From: an uncultured Ignavibacteria bacterium
Lineage (GTDB): Bacteria; Bacteroidota; Ignavibacteria; SZUA-365
Length of the DNA: 64,000 nucleotides
Reading direction: 5' to 3'
Assembly: GCA_913061095.1 (NCBI GenBank)
Contig: CAJXVM010000004.1
Span: 62,001 to 126,000, forward strand
Notes under the pieces: model-generated
What the model was told of the DNA's origin: nothing
Database searches by the model: none
What the model saw: the letters and a program-made list of their open reading frames with translations, nothing else
Shown: positions 25,871-33,975 of the stretch, piece after piece
Layout: every line of letters starts with the position of its first letter
Numbering within the stretch: position 1 is the stretch's first letter
Position numbers and translations under genes: made by a program

Positions 25871-27289
25871 ATGGCAGAAAAAATTTCAACGGACCTTGTC
25901 ATTATCGGCGGCGGACCGGGTGGATACGCCGCGGCATTTTACGCGGCCGATCTTGGCATGGACGTCACGCTCGTCGACACTGAGGAGAATCCCGGCGGCG
26001 TGTGCCTGTACCGCGGCTGCATCCCTTCGAAGGCGCTGCTGCACGTGGCGAAACTCATCAACGAGGCGAAGGAGGCCGCGGACTGGGGCATCAGCTTCGG
26101 TGAGCCGAAGATCGATCTCGACAAGCTGCGCAAATTCAAGAACGATGTCGTCGGCAATCTCACCGGCGGACTCGGCCAGCTCTCGAAGCGCCGCAAGGTA
26201 CAGTACGTCCGCGGATTCGCGTCCTTCATAGACAACACGCGCCTGAAAATCGACGAACATGATGGCGGCGAAAGCGAACTCGTGTTCAAGAATGCCATTC
26301 TGGCCACTGGTTCGCGTCCGGCGACCATCCCCGGCACTCCGGAATCCGACCGCGTGATGGATTCCTCCGCCGCGCTGGATTTCCCCGACGTGCCCGGCAA
26401 AGTGCTCGTCATCGGAGGCGGATACATTGGACTCGAGCTCGGCACCGTGTACGCCGCGCTCGGTTCACGCGTCACTGTCGTGGAGATGACCGACGGACTT
26501 CTTCCCGGCGCCGACCGCGACATGGTCCGGCAGTTGCAGAAGCGACTCGACGATCAGTTCGAATCCATCATGCTCGAGACGAAAGTCACTGAAATGAAGG
26601 AGCAGAAAAACGGCATCAAGGTGACGCTGCAGAGCGGTGACGAGGAGCAGAACGCCATCTTCGACCGTGTGCTCATCTCGGTCGGACGCAAGCCCAACAC
26701 ATCCGGCTTCGGAATCGAGAACACGCGCGTGGCCATCAACGACCGGGGTTTTGTGGTCGTCGATCCGCAGCGCCGCACGGCGGAGGAAAACATCTTTGCC
26801 ATCGGCGACATCACTGGCGATCCCATGCTTGCGCACAAGGCTTCGCACGAGGCGCGTACCGCCGTGGATGCCATCAATGGCAAAAAGGCAGTCTTCGAGC
26901 CCTGGGCTATTCCAGCTGTCGTCTTTACCGATCCCGAGATTGCCTGGGCGGGACTTTCGGAAACCGAGGCGAAAGCGCAGAACCGCAAAGTCGAGGTCGC
27001 CCGATTCCCGTGGGCCGCATCCGGCCGCGCCACCACGCTCGACCGCTCCGACGGCGTCACCAAGCTCATCATCGATCCCGAGACCGAGCGCATTCTCGGT
27101 GTCGGTATCGCGGGACCCGGCGCCGGTGAGCTCATCGCCGAGGGTGTCCTCGCCATCGAAATGGCCGCCCGCGTCCAGGACGTCGCCGCCTCCATCCATC
27201 CGCACCCGACCCTGTCAGAAACCGTGATGGAAGCGGCCGATTCATTCTACGGCCATGCCACGCACATTTATCGGCCGAAGAGGAAATAA
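25871..27289 (+). CDS. lpdA: Dihydrolipoyl dehydrogenase (E3)
   Basis: 472 residues. The FAD-binding Rossmann motif is VIIGGGPGGYAAAFYAADLG (10-29). The redox-active disulfide C45/C50 lies in GGVCLYRGCIPSKALL, the NAD-binding motif is VIGGGYIGLELGTVYAALG, and the C-terminal dimerization domain has the catalytic HPHPTLSE. It reoxidizes the lipoyl groups of AceF, making NADH. A 223-bp spacer with palindromic repeats separates it from aceF, so it may be partly uncoupled from aceE-aceF. Confidence 0.97.
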   Translation: MAEKISTDLVIIGGGPGGYAAAFYAADLGMDVTLVDTEENPGGVCLYRGCIPSKALLHVAKLINEAKEAADWGISFGEPKIDLDKLRKFKNDVVGNLTGGLGQLSKRRKVQYVRGFASFIDNTRLKIDEHDGGESELVFKNAILATGSRPATIPGTPESDRVMDSSAALDFPDVPGKVLVIGGGYIGLELGTVYAALGSRVTVVEMTDGLLPGADRDMVRQLQKRLDDQFESIMLETKVTEMKEQKNGIKVTLQSGDEEQNAIFDRVLISVGRKPNTSGFGIENTRVAINDRGFVVVDPQRRTAEENIFAIGDITGDPMLAHKASHEARTAVDAINGKKAVFEPWAIPAVVFTDPEIAWAGLSETEAKAQNRKVEVARFPWAASGRATTLDRSDGVTKLIIDPETERILGVGIAGPGAGELIAEGVLAIEMAARVQDVAASIHPHPTLSETVMEAADSFYGHATHIYRPKRK

Positions 27290-27353
27290 CACAGGATGAT
27301 AATCAACCTGAGAGAGGATGTAGGACCAATCTGACGCTGGGCTCCCATCCTTG

Positions 27354-27463
27354 CAATTATACCCGGGTAAAACCTCAATTTTACCCGGGTAAAACCGTAT
27401 TTGTACCTGGGTAAAACCGTATTTGTACCCGGGTAAAACCGTATTTGTACCCGGGTATAATTG
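27354..27463. repeat. 22-nt-period array of TACCCGGGTA palindromes with inverted ends
   Basis: Units start at 27360, 27382, 27404, 27426 and 27448 (partial). Each begins with the 10-bp palindrome TACCCGGGTA (TACCTGGGTA in unit 3) followed by AAACCGTATTTG or, in unit 1, AAACCTCAATTT. The outer flanks mirror each other: CAATTATACCCGGG on the left is the exact reverse complement of CCCGGGTATAATTG on the right. It lies between the convergent lpd and NO reductase genes. The rest of the 302-bp spacer holds two hairpins (27487-27506 and 27515-27544) and no gene. Confidence 0.95.
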
Positions 27464-27486
27464 TTTTCTGTAACTTTTTAACAGAA

Positions 27487-27544
27487 CGCCCCTCCATGGA
27501 GGGGCGCCTGCGTTCCGGGATGTGTGCACGTTTGTTCATCCCGG
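27487..27544. terminator. Two hairpins between convergent lpd and NO reductase genes
   Basis: CGCCCCTCCATGGAGGGGCG (27487-27506) is a perfect 20-bp palindrome, and CCGGGATG...CATCCCGG (27515-27544) has 8-bp arms. Neither has a strong T-tract, but the position between convergent 3' ends suits a two-way transcription stop. They may equally be repeat-family hairpins. Confidence 0.4.
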
Positions 27545-27591
27545 AGCGATGTACTCGCCTGGAGTGTGCATCCCGGCAGAAGATCCGTCGC

Positions 27592-29967
27592 CTAATTCGT
27601 GGTCACGGGACGACGCTTTTCTGTCCCATCCTCAGCGGCGGCCTCGCGAAGGACGTCCTCGAAGGTCATGCCGCCGATATCCTCACGACCCTCGACCGGC
27701 TGCGGTGTGCGGGGGTTTTGCCACATTTTCCAGACGGCGATGAGCAGGGGCACGACGCCGATCGCGATGAATGCGCTGTCGGGAATGATGCGCAGCCACA
27801 GGGACAGGTGCACGCCCGGCTGGTAGTAGAAGTCCAGCGTGCGCACGAACCAGTAGCCGTTCTCGATGCCCTGCATGAACTGCGCGAAGCCTACGGGCAG
27901 CAGGGTGATCACGATCATGCCCATCAGTCCGGCGTTGAGTCCCCAGAACGACAGCCTCAGATACTTCTCCACTTTTGCGTTCGAAATCGTGCGCATGCTG
28001 AAGAGCAGCAGGGCGATGCCGAGCATGCCGTAGACGCCCATCAGCGCACCGTGTCCGTGTGCCGCGGTCAGAAAGCCGCCGTGCGAGAAGAAGTTGATTG
28101 ACGGCAGGTTAATCAGGAAGCCCAGTACGCCCGCGCCGAAGAGGTTCCAGAAGGCGGTGGCGATGAGGAACATGAACGCCCACTTGTAGGGGAAGTGGAT
28201 GCCGCCTTCGCGCACGTAGCGGTACTGCTCGTAGGCCTCGACGACAAGGAGGGTGAGGGGAATGACTTCCATCGCGGAGAAGACCGAACCGAGTGCGATC
28301 CACATCTCGGGAACGCCGATCCAGTAGTAGTGATGGCCGGTGCCGATGATGCCGCTGCCCAGCAGGATGATGAGCTGGAAGTACAGCGCGCGCAGCGTGG
28401 AGCGCCGGGTCACCAGTCCCATGTTCACCATGAGGAAACCGATGACGACGACGGCGAAGACCTCGAACATGCCCTCCACCCAGAGATGGATCACCCACCA
28501 GCGCCAGAAGTCGGCCATGGTGATGTGCGAGCCCGGGTTCATGAAGAAGGCGAAGCCGTAGAAGGCCGGGATGGCGATGGATGCGTAGAGCAGCAGATGC
28601 GTCAGTCCACCGCGGTCGTTTTCGCGTTTGAGCGCGGGCTTGAGTCCGCGGTACATGATGGCGAGCCAGAGTCCGAGTCCGACAGCCAGCACGATCTGCC
28701 AGAAGCGGCCGAGGTCGAGATACTCCCAGCCCTGGTGGCCGAACCAGAACCACGCGTTGCCGAAGTCACCGCGCACGCCGAGGTATTCTCCGGTGAGACT
28801 GCCGCCGACAAGCACGACCAGTGCCCAGAAGAGCACGTTGACGAGCGCCTTCTGCCCGGGCACCTCGCGTCCCGCCACCATCGGCGCGATGAAAATGCCC
28901 ATGGCGATCCAGGCCGTGGCGATCCAGAAGATGGCCAGCTGAAGATGCCAGGTGCGCGCGACGTTGAACGGCAGGATGCTCGCGAGATTGATGCCGTAGA
29001 AGAGATTGCCCTCGATGTAGGTGTGCGCCATATAACCGCCGAGTACGGTCTGCAGCAGGAAGAGCAGCACCACGACGACGAAGTATTTGCCCGTCGCCTT
29101 CTGACTCGGCGTGAGCATCAGGCGGTCGGTGTTGATGCGCGGGAAATTCTCATAGGCATCTTCGGATTCGAGGCGATAGCGTTTCCACAGGAACAGGATC
29201 AGGGCCGTCATGAGGATGAGCAGCGTTGCGCTCACGCCGCTCCATAGGTAAGAGCCGGCGGACTGCACGTTGCCCGCATCCTCGTCATACGGCCAGTTGT
29301 TGGTGTAGCTCGCACCCGTGCCCGGACGCTCGCTCGTGGACAGCCAGGCCGTCCAGAAAAAGAAATCCGCGAGATGCTCGGCCTGGTCGCCCTCGAGATA
29401 CCATCCCTCGCTCGCCTCGCGCGTCTGGATGATGGCGTTCGGCTGCAGTCCAGAGCGGTCGTCATTCTCGGAAAACATCTTTTTGTAATGCGCGCGCACC
29501 GCATGCAGTGCCGCCGCCTGTCCCTCGGTGAGCACGATGCGGTCGTTCGCGGGATCGTAGCGGTTTTCGCGCAGCTCTTTTTTCACGCGCGCGGCGATGC
29601 CTGCTTTCTGCTCCTCGGAAAGATTGTCATACGCGCTTCCGTCCCGCTTCTGCGCGTAATGTTGACGCATGGCGGTGGTGGTGACATGCAGCGCTTCGGC
29701 GGTGAAGTCGGGTCCGAGATAAGCGCCGTGTCCCAGCGTGCTGCCGTACTGCATGAGTCCGTGACTCTGGTACACCGCCTGTCCTCCCTGGATGGCGTCG
29801 TAGGTTGTGAGCACGTTGCCGCGCGTATCCACGATCTGCGAGGGACGCGGCGCGGCGTCTTCGTATACCCACCAGCCGCCGATGAGCAGGACGGTGAAGC
29901 CGAGCAGCATGGTGAGCAGCAGCACGTGTTTCCAGATTCCCGAGTTGAAGGTGCGTTCTTCGTTCAT
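27592..29967 (-). CDS. norZ: Quinol-dependent nitric oxide reductase (qNor)
   Basis: 791 residues. An N-terminal helix is followed by a large periplasmic domain (about 40-240; SHGLMQYGSTLGHGAYLGPDFTAEALH and the AWLSTSERPG segment) typical of the fused single-subunit enzyme. The heme-copper-oxidase-like core (about 12 helices) follows, with conserved His in RTWHLQLAIFWIATAW, HLWVEGMFE, GTGHHYYWIG and SHGGFLTAAHGHGAL. It reduces two NO to N2O using quinol in the inner membrane. With no nitrite reductase or other denitrification gene nearby, detoxification is a likelier role than respiration. Next to the RIC repair protein gene; probably NO- or oxygen-regulated. Confidence 0.95.
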   Translation of the reverse strand: MNEERTFNSGIWKHVLLLTMLLGFTVLLIGGWWVYEDAAPRPSQIVDTRGNVLTTYDAIQGGQAVYQSHGLMQYGSTLGHGAYLGPDFTAEALHVTTTAMRQHYAQKRDGSAYDNLSEEQKAGIAARVKKELRENRYDPANDRIVLTEGQAAALHAVRAHYKKMFSENDDRSGLQPNAIIQTREASEGWYLEGDQAEHLADFFFWTAWLSTSERPGTGASYTNNWPYDEDAGNVQSAGSYLWSGVSATLLILMTALILFLWKRYRLESEDAYENFPRINTDRLMLTPSQKATGKYFVVVVLLFLLQTVLGGYMAHTYIEGNLFYGINLASILPFNVARTWHLQLAIFWIATAWIAMGIFIAPMVAGREVPGQKALVNVLFWALVVLVGGSLTGEYLGVRGDFGNAWFWFGHQGWEYLDLGRFWQIVLAVGLGLWLAIMYRGLKPALKRENDRGGLTHLLLYASIAIPAFYGFAFFMNPGSHITMADFWRWWVIHLWVEGMFEVFAVVVIGFLMVNMGLVTRRSTLRALYFQLIILLGSGIIGTGHHYYWIGVPEMWIALGSVFSAMEVIPLTLLVVEAYEQYRYVREGGIHFPYKWAFMFLIATAFWNLFGAGVLGFLINLPSINFFSHGGFLTAAHGHGALMGVYGMLGIALLLFSMRTISNAKVEKYLRLSFWGLNAGLMGMIVITLLPVGFAQFMQGIENGYWFVRTLDFYYQPGVHLSLWLRIIPDSAFIAIGVVPLLIAVWKMWQNPRTPQPVEGREDIGGMTFEDVLREAAAEDGTEKRRPVTTN

Positions 29968-30015
29968 GATTCAAGTCCGTTGATTGTGTTATTGAATCGG
30001 TGTCGTCGGTTGGAG

Positions 30016-30064
30016 GGCTGTTGGCCGTGGGCCGTTGGTCGCTCGCCGTTGGCCGCTTGTCGCG
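30016..30064. repeat. 7-nt-period array (GGCCGTT units)
   Basis: Seven contiguous heptamers: GGCTGTT, GGCCGTG, GGCCGTT, GGTCGCT, CGCCGTT, GGCCGCT, TGTCGCG. The array lies in the 188-bp spacer between ric and norZ. Confidence 0.85.
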
Positions 30065-30155
30065 CCGAAGTCCCGCCACGCGGGATGAATGCGGATTGGA
30101 CGCCGTCGTCCGGCAGGGAGGCGCTCCCCGCAGGACGCGCAGCCGAACGGGCGAC

Positions 30156-30872
30156 TTATGCGGTTGCCGCGAGCTGCTCCTCGAGTTTGATCGCGCGCGG
30201 ATGCAGTACGTTGTTTTCAAGATGGATGTGCATGTGGAGGTCGCGCTCGAACTCGGCGAGTTCGCGGTAGAGCAGCCGGTACGTTGTGCAGGCCTCCTCG
30301 GGGGGAGTGAAATCGCTGCTCAGCTTCCGCATCCTGTCGAATGCCAGTCCGGCGTTGTCATGCTCGTACTCCATCACGCTGATGGGCTGCTGCACACTGC
30401 CGTTCCACGCGGATCCGTCTCCATCCGCCATCTCCACGAGCTTCCGGATGAATGGGAAAAGCATCTGTTCTTCCTTCATCAGGTGGGATTCCAGCTCCTG
30501 CTTCACTTCCATATAGATCGCCGCGATGTCCCTTGTCTCGGGATGATTGTCTCCGTGCACCTGTGCGACCTTCGCCGCGTGGGCCTGTATCGTCGGCAGC
30601 ATGCGGCGCACATAATTGTGATGCGTGTTGATGATGTAATCGATGAGAAAGGGCGTGTCCCAGTCCGCCACATTCGGCGCGCCGGCCTCGGGCAGCTGCT
30701 CGAGTTCCTCGCGGACGCGATCGGCATCCACACCGCCGCGTTCGCAGGCCTCGGCCAGCGACTGGCGTCCCCCGCAGCAGTAATCGATTCCGTACGTTTC
30801 GAAAATCCCGGCGGCGTGCATGTTCTCCTTCACCACCTCGCCCACGCTCTGACTGTTCCACTGTATCTGCAT
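30156..30872 (-). CDS. ric: Iron-sulfur cluster repair di-iron protein RIC (ScdA/YtfE)
   Basis: 238 residues. The N-terminal DUF542/ScdA_N domain has the vicinal cysteines C32-C33 in YGIDYCCGGRQSLAEAC. A hemerythrin-like four-helix bundle follows, with the di-iron ligands in IINTHHNYVRR, ESHLMKEEQMLFPF, MEYEHDNAG and HIHLENNVLHPR. RIC proteins repair Fe-S clusters damaged by NO or peroxide. The gene is upstream of norZ on the same strand and downstream of an FNR-type box, so the pair forms a nitrosative-stress unit. Confidence 0.95.
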   Translation of the reverse strand: MQIQWNSQSVGEVVKENMHAAGIFETYGIDYCCGGRQSLAEACERGGVDADRVREELEQLPEAGAPNVADWDTPFLIDYIINTHHNYVRRMLPTIQAHAAKVAQVHGDNHPETRDIAAIYMEVKQELESHLMKEEQMLFPFIRKLVEMADGDGSAWNGSVQQPISVMEYEHDNAGLAFDRMRKLSSDFTPPEEACTTYRLLYRELAEFERDLHMHIHLENNVLHPRAIKLEEQLAATA

Positions 30873-30927
30873 GATTTCGCTCCTGTCTGTATGTGATCGG
30901 TTTGTTGTTTCTCTGTTCGATCTGTCT

Positions 30928-30971
30928 GCAAGGTAGGAGCGCGAGTCAGGAAATAATTTGATTCAGATCAG
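30928..30971 (-). promoter_or_regulatory. FNR/DNR-type box and -7 element upstream of ric
   Basis: TTGAT-TCAG-ATCAG (30958-30971) matches the Crp/Fnr-family consensus TTGATNNNNATCAA at 9 of 10 fixed positions. On the minus strand TACCTTGC (30935-30928) is a fair TAnnTTTG -7 box. The box centre lies about 41-42 bp upstream of the predicted start of transcription, the classical class II activator position. The divergent regulator gene starts about 145 bp away and may also be controlled. Confidence 0.7.
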
Positions 30972-31108
30972 ATTTATAGGGAATTGCTGCACCCTGTGAC
31001 CCCCGCGCGCAGCCCACAGCTCATCCGCCTACGCTGCGCTACGGCGGACCTTCGGCAGCCCAGAGCCCAATCTTGTCCGTCCTCACTGCAACACATATCT
31101 TTCATCTC

Positions 31109-31819
31109 ATGGAAAATCCGGACCTCATATCCTTTCTCCGCGACATCCCTCTGTTCACCGAACTGGAGGAAGAGGATCTCGAACACGTTGCCACGCACTG
31201 CCGCATGCAGGAGTGCGGCAAGGGACATCTGCTCTTTCACGAAGGGGACCCGTATCGCGGGATGTACGTGGTTGTCAGGGGTGGGGTGAAGGTGTTCCGG
31301 CTTTCACCGGATGGCAGGGAGACCATTCTGCATATTCTCTTTCCGCCGCAGACGCTGGCGGAAATCCCGATGTTTGCCGGTGCGGATTATCCCGCCCATG
31401 CGGAATGTCTCGCCGACAGCCGCGTGCTGTTTATCGAGAAGGAAGGGTTTCTGGGACTGCTGAGAGAAAATCCCGATCTGGCGTTGCGCATGCTGGCAGG
31501 GCTCTCCAGGCGCCTGCGTACGCTGGCCACGCAGCTCGAGGATATTACCGCGCATGATGTCCGTACGCGCGTCGTTCATTACCTGCTCGAGGAGTTCAGA
31601 CGGCAGCACCATCCCGATCGCGCCCTGCCACTGATCACGCTGCCAATTTCGAAATCCCTGCTGGCGGCGCATATCGGCACGACACTCGAAACACTGTCAC
31701 GAACGATGCGGAAACTCGAGGAGGAGGGACTGATCACGATGAAAGGGAAAACGGTCCTGCTGCAGGAGCGTGAGCGACTCGAGCGGGAATACTCGGAAGC
31801 CAGCGGACATCACGATTGA
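31109..31819 (+). CDS. Crp/Fnr-family transcription regulator
   Basis: 236 residues: a cyclic-nucleotide-binding-like domain (about 1-130, with FHEGDPYRGMYVVVRGGVKVFRLSPDGRETILHILFPPQTLAEIPMF) and a winged-helix DNA-binding domain (about 150-236, with ISKSLLAAHIGTTLETLSRTMRKLEEEGLI; recognition helix near ETLSRTMRKL). The FNR-type N-terminal cysteine cluster is absent, so it is not an Fe-S oxygen sensor; a DNR/NNR-like or redox role is plausible from the neighbouring NO genes. The start is the ATG before ENPDLISF; a non-ATG start 36 nt upstream is less likely. Confidence 0.88.
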   Translation: MENPDLISFLRDIPLFTELEEEDLEHVATHCRMQECGKGHLLFHEGDPYRGMYVVVRGGVKVFRLSPDGRETILHILFPPQTLAEIPMFAGADYPAHAECLADSRVLFIEKEGFLGLLRENPDLALRMLAGLSRRLRTLATQLEDITAHDVRTRVVHYLLEEFRRQHHPDRALPLITLPISKSLLAAHIGTTLETLSRTMRKLEEEGLITMKGKTVLLQERERLEREYSEASGHHD

Positions 31820-31888
31820 CCCGGCTTCGCTGCGCAGGCGGCGGGGCAGGCGGCACGGGAGGATCGGGACGGCGGGATGCAACCCGTC

Positions 31889-32473
31889 CTACAAATCCCT
31901 GCGATGTCGTCTGTGGTTCCTGTCGAAGATGACGCCGTCGAGCCAGAGCAGGTGTCCCTCTTCGTCGTAAACGCCGGCACCGCGCTCGTACACCTCCACC
32001 GTCGCTCCGTCGCGATGGAGCACACGGTACTCTATCGTGTATGAACGTTTATGCTTCAGGCCCTCGTTTACGGCGTCGACAACCTTGAGCACGTCGTCGG
32101 GATGGATGACGCTGTTGTATGAGCGAACGGCGTTGTTGATGAAATCGGAAGCAGGATACCCGGTAAGTTCTTCGATCTGCTTGCTGATGAATTCCATCGT
32201 CCAGTACACGTCGTTCGCACAGCGATAGACGGCACCCGGGATGTTGTCGACCAGTGACGCGTAACGGTCGGTGCTCTGGCGGATCTCGTTTTCCCGGCGA
32301 ATGCATTGCGCCATGCGCTCTTCAAGCTCGCGCTGCATACGAATGATGTTGGAATCTTTCTGCTGCAGCTGCGCGACGAGGTCGCTGTTTGCATCCCTGA
32401 GTGTGGCGATACGCCGGTCTCGTTCCTCGATCGCGGCGGTCAGTTCTTCCCTGCTCATCTCATGAATACTCAT
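31889..32473 (-). CDS. Stand-alone PAS-domain protein with N-terminal coiled coil
   Basis: 194 residues. Residues 1-70 form a charged coiled coil (REELTAAIEERDRRIATLRDANSDLVAQLQQ...). A single PAS fold with PAC-like end follows (about 72-185): YASLVDNIPGAVYRCANDVYWTMEFISKQIEELTGYPASDFI, VIHPDD, and YEERGAG-type closing strands (VYERGAGVYDEEGHLLWLDGVIFDRN). No kinase, GGDEF or other output domain follows. It could be a sensor that dimerizes with a separate partner. The ATG at 32473 has AGGAAG upstream; a GTG at 32488 is an alternative. Confidence 0.75.
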   Translation of the reverse strand: MSIHEMSREELTAAIEERDRRIATLRDANSDLVAQLQQKDSNIIRMQRELEERMAQCIRRENEIRQSTDRYASLVDNIPGAVYRCANDVYWTMEFISKQIEELTGYPASDFINNAVRSYNSVIHPDDVLKVVDAVNEGLKHKRSYTIEYRVLHRDGATVEVYERGAGVYDEEGHLLWLDGVIFDRNHRRHRRDL

Positions 32474-32605
32474 ACGCTTCCTGCTCACTTGTTCGCATGC
32501 AAGGTTCTCTGTCGATACGGAAATGCTTCGACGCGTACCGCCCGTCGATCTGGGAAATGTTGCAGTAATGTAATAAAAACAATGGTTTTCCGCTGAAACG
32601 TTCCT

Positions 32606-33790
32606 TTACGGAACGATCCAGATACCATTGCGTACTTCGAGCTTCGTATCGTCAAGCCAGACGCCGAGTCCGGCGCCGCCGTCGCGGAAATCCGTCACGA
32701 TGTCGACATGCTGCGCCGAGCGGTTGAGCAGTCCTTGCTCGTGCATGCGGTCGAGTGCCGCCTTCCCTTCCTCCGTTGTTTCGTCGTCCACGTAGCACTC
32801 GGGGTAGCTGGCGCCGATGGCGATATGCAGCGTGCCGCCGACTTTCTCGACGAACAGCGGGTGTTTGAGCACTTTCGTGATGCCCGCGTTCATGCCGAGC
32901 GCGACCTCGCCCAGACGATGCGAGCCCTCGTCGGTCTCGATGATTTTCTTGAGCGTGTCCTGGCCGATCTCGGCGCTGTAGTCGGTGATGCGTCCGCCCG
33001 TGAATTTGAGATAGATGCCCTGCACGGTGCTGCCGCTGTTGTACACCGGAAGGTCGACGAAGATTTCACCTTCGGTCGTCTTTGTGTTCGGACTGGTGAA
33101 TACCTCACCATCAGGGAAGTTTCGCTTCCCGGTGCATTTGACGACGCCGCGATCGGAGATGTCCATGGTCAGCTCGAGTTCCCGGCGGTCATGCGGATGC
33201 CGTGTCTTGATGCGGATTGTGCTGCTGCGGTCCATCTGCTCGTAGATGTCCTGTTCGACGCGGTCGAGCTCGCGCGGATCCTGCGTGGAGGCCGACACGA
33301 TGACGTCGGTGTATTCCTCGAGTGTCATTCCTTCCATATTCGCGAAGCCCTCGGTGGGATAGAGCGTCAGTACCCAGGGCTTGGCCAGGCGGATGCGTTT
33401 GTACGGTTCATCCGCGCGCATCACGGCCATGGCGGTCTCCTCGGGAAGTCCGGCCGCGAGATCGGGATTCTCCGCGCCGAGTATTTCGATGTACTTGGTC
33501 ATCGAATTGTAACGCTCCTTGTACCACGGCGGCACGCGCTCGATCTGTTCGAGGTTTCCGTGACGTGCGATGGCGGCGCCCCAGACCTTGCCCCGGTCGT
33601 TGTCCGGTGCCACGAGATTGATATCGGCGATGCCGCCTGCGGCGAAAATCTTGTCCTGCAGCACCGACATCAGCGGCCAGGTGATGTGCTCGCCCTTGAT
33701 CATGATGATGTCGTCGCTCTGCACGCCGCCGAGTGAGTAATCGAGCAGATAATCCGCCCAGGTGTTGAGATCAGCTTCGGAGATGGCCAT
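32606..33790 (-). CDS. M29-family aminopeptidase (aminopeptidase T-like)
   Basis: 394 residues. M29 features: IIMIKGEHITWPLMSVLQDKIFAAGG, NLEQIERVPPWYKERYNSM, the substrate-side region NFPDGEVFTSPNTKTTEGEIFVDLPVYNSG, RLGEVALGMNAGITKVLKHPLFVEKVGGTLHIAIG and the C-terminal HVDIVTDFRDGG. These cytosolic metallo-aminopeptidases remove N-terminal residues using Co or Zn. The start is the ATG with GAGGAAG 6 nt upstream; a longer start is rejected. It diverges from the outer-membrane protein gene at 33976. Confidence 0.88.
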   Translation of the reverse strand: MAISEADLNTWADYLLDYSLGGVQSDDIIMIKGEHITWPLMSVLQDKIFAAGGIADINLVAPDNDRGKVWGAAIARHGNLEQIERVPPWYKERYNSMTKYIEILGAENPDLAAGLPEETAMAVMRADEPYKRIRLAKPWVLTLYPTEGFANMEGMTLEEYTDVIVSASTQDPRELDRVEQDIYEQMDRSSTIRIKTRHPHDRRELELTMDISDRGVVKCTGKRNFPDGEVFTSPNTKTTEGEIFVDLPVYNSGSTVQGIYLKFTGGRITDYSAEIGQDTLKKIIETDEGSHRLGEVALGMNAGITKVLKHPLFVEKVGGTLHIAIGASYPECYVDDETTEEGKAALDRMHEQGLLNRSAQHVDIVTDFRDGGAGLGVWLDDTKLEVRNGIWIVP

Positions 33791-33975
33791 GTGTTCTTCC
33801 TCTGTGAAACGGACCCGTAAGATACACATCGAGCACGAGAAAATGTCACATCCTGCCTCCCCGTTGCACCGCACGCGAATAATGTGTATTGTCCATACGT
33901 TCTCATCCATCAATGTCAACAATTACAACAGATCAGAATCAGAGAATATATTTCTCATTGCATTCGGAGGTACAC

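Noticed and set aside
27360-27463. CRISPR array
   Set aside because: The repeat-to-repeat distance is 22 nt and the interspersed bases are themselves repeated, not unique spacers; no cas gene is present.
27445-28101. Plus-strand open frame running from the palindrome array into the NO reductase gene
   Set aside because: It starts in repeats and continues antisense to qNor; no protein-like features.
28195-29247. Plus-strand open frame (350 codons) opposite the NO reductase gene
   Set aside because: Highly acidic, repetitive composition from antisense of membrane helices; no start site.
29968-30000. FNR box directly upstream of norZ
   Set aside because: Only one half-site (TTGAT/ATCAA) is good; the other half is poor, so it falls below what I would call a site.
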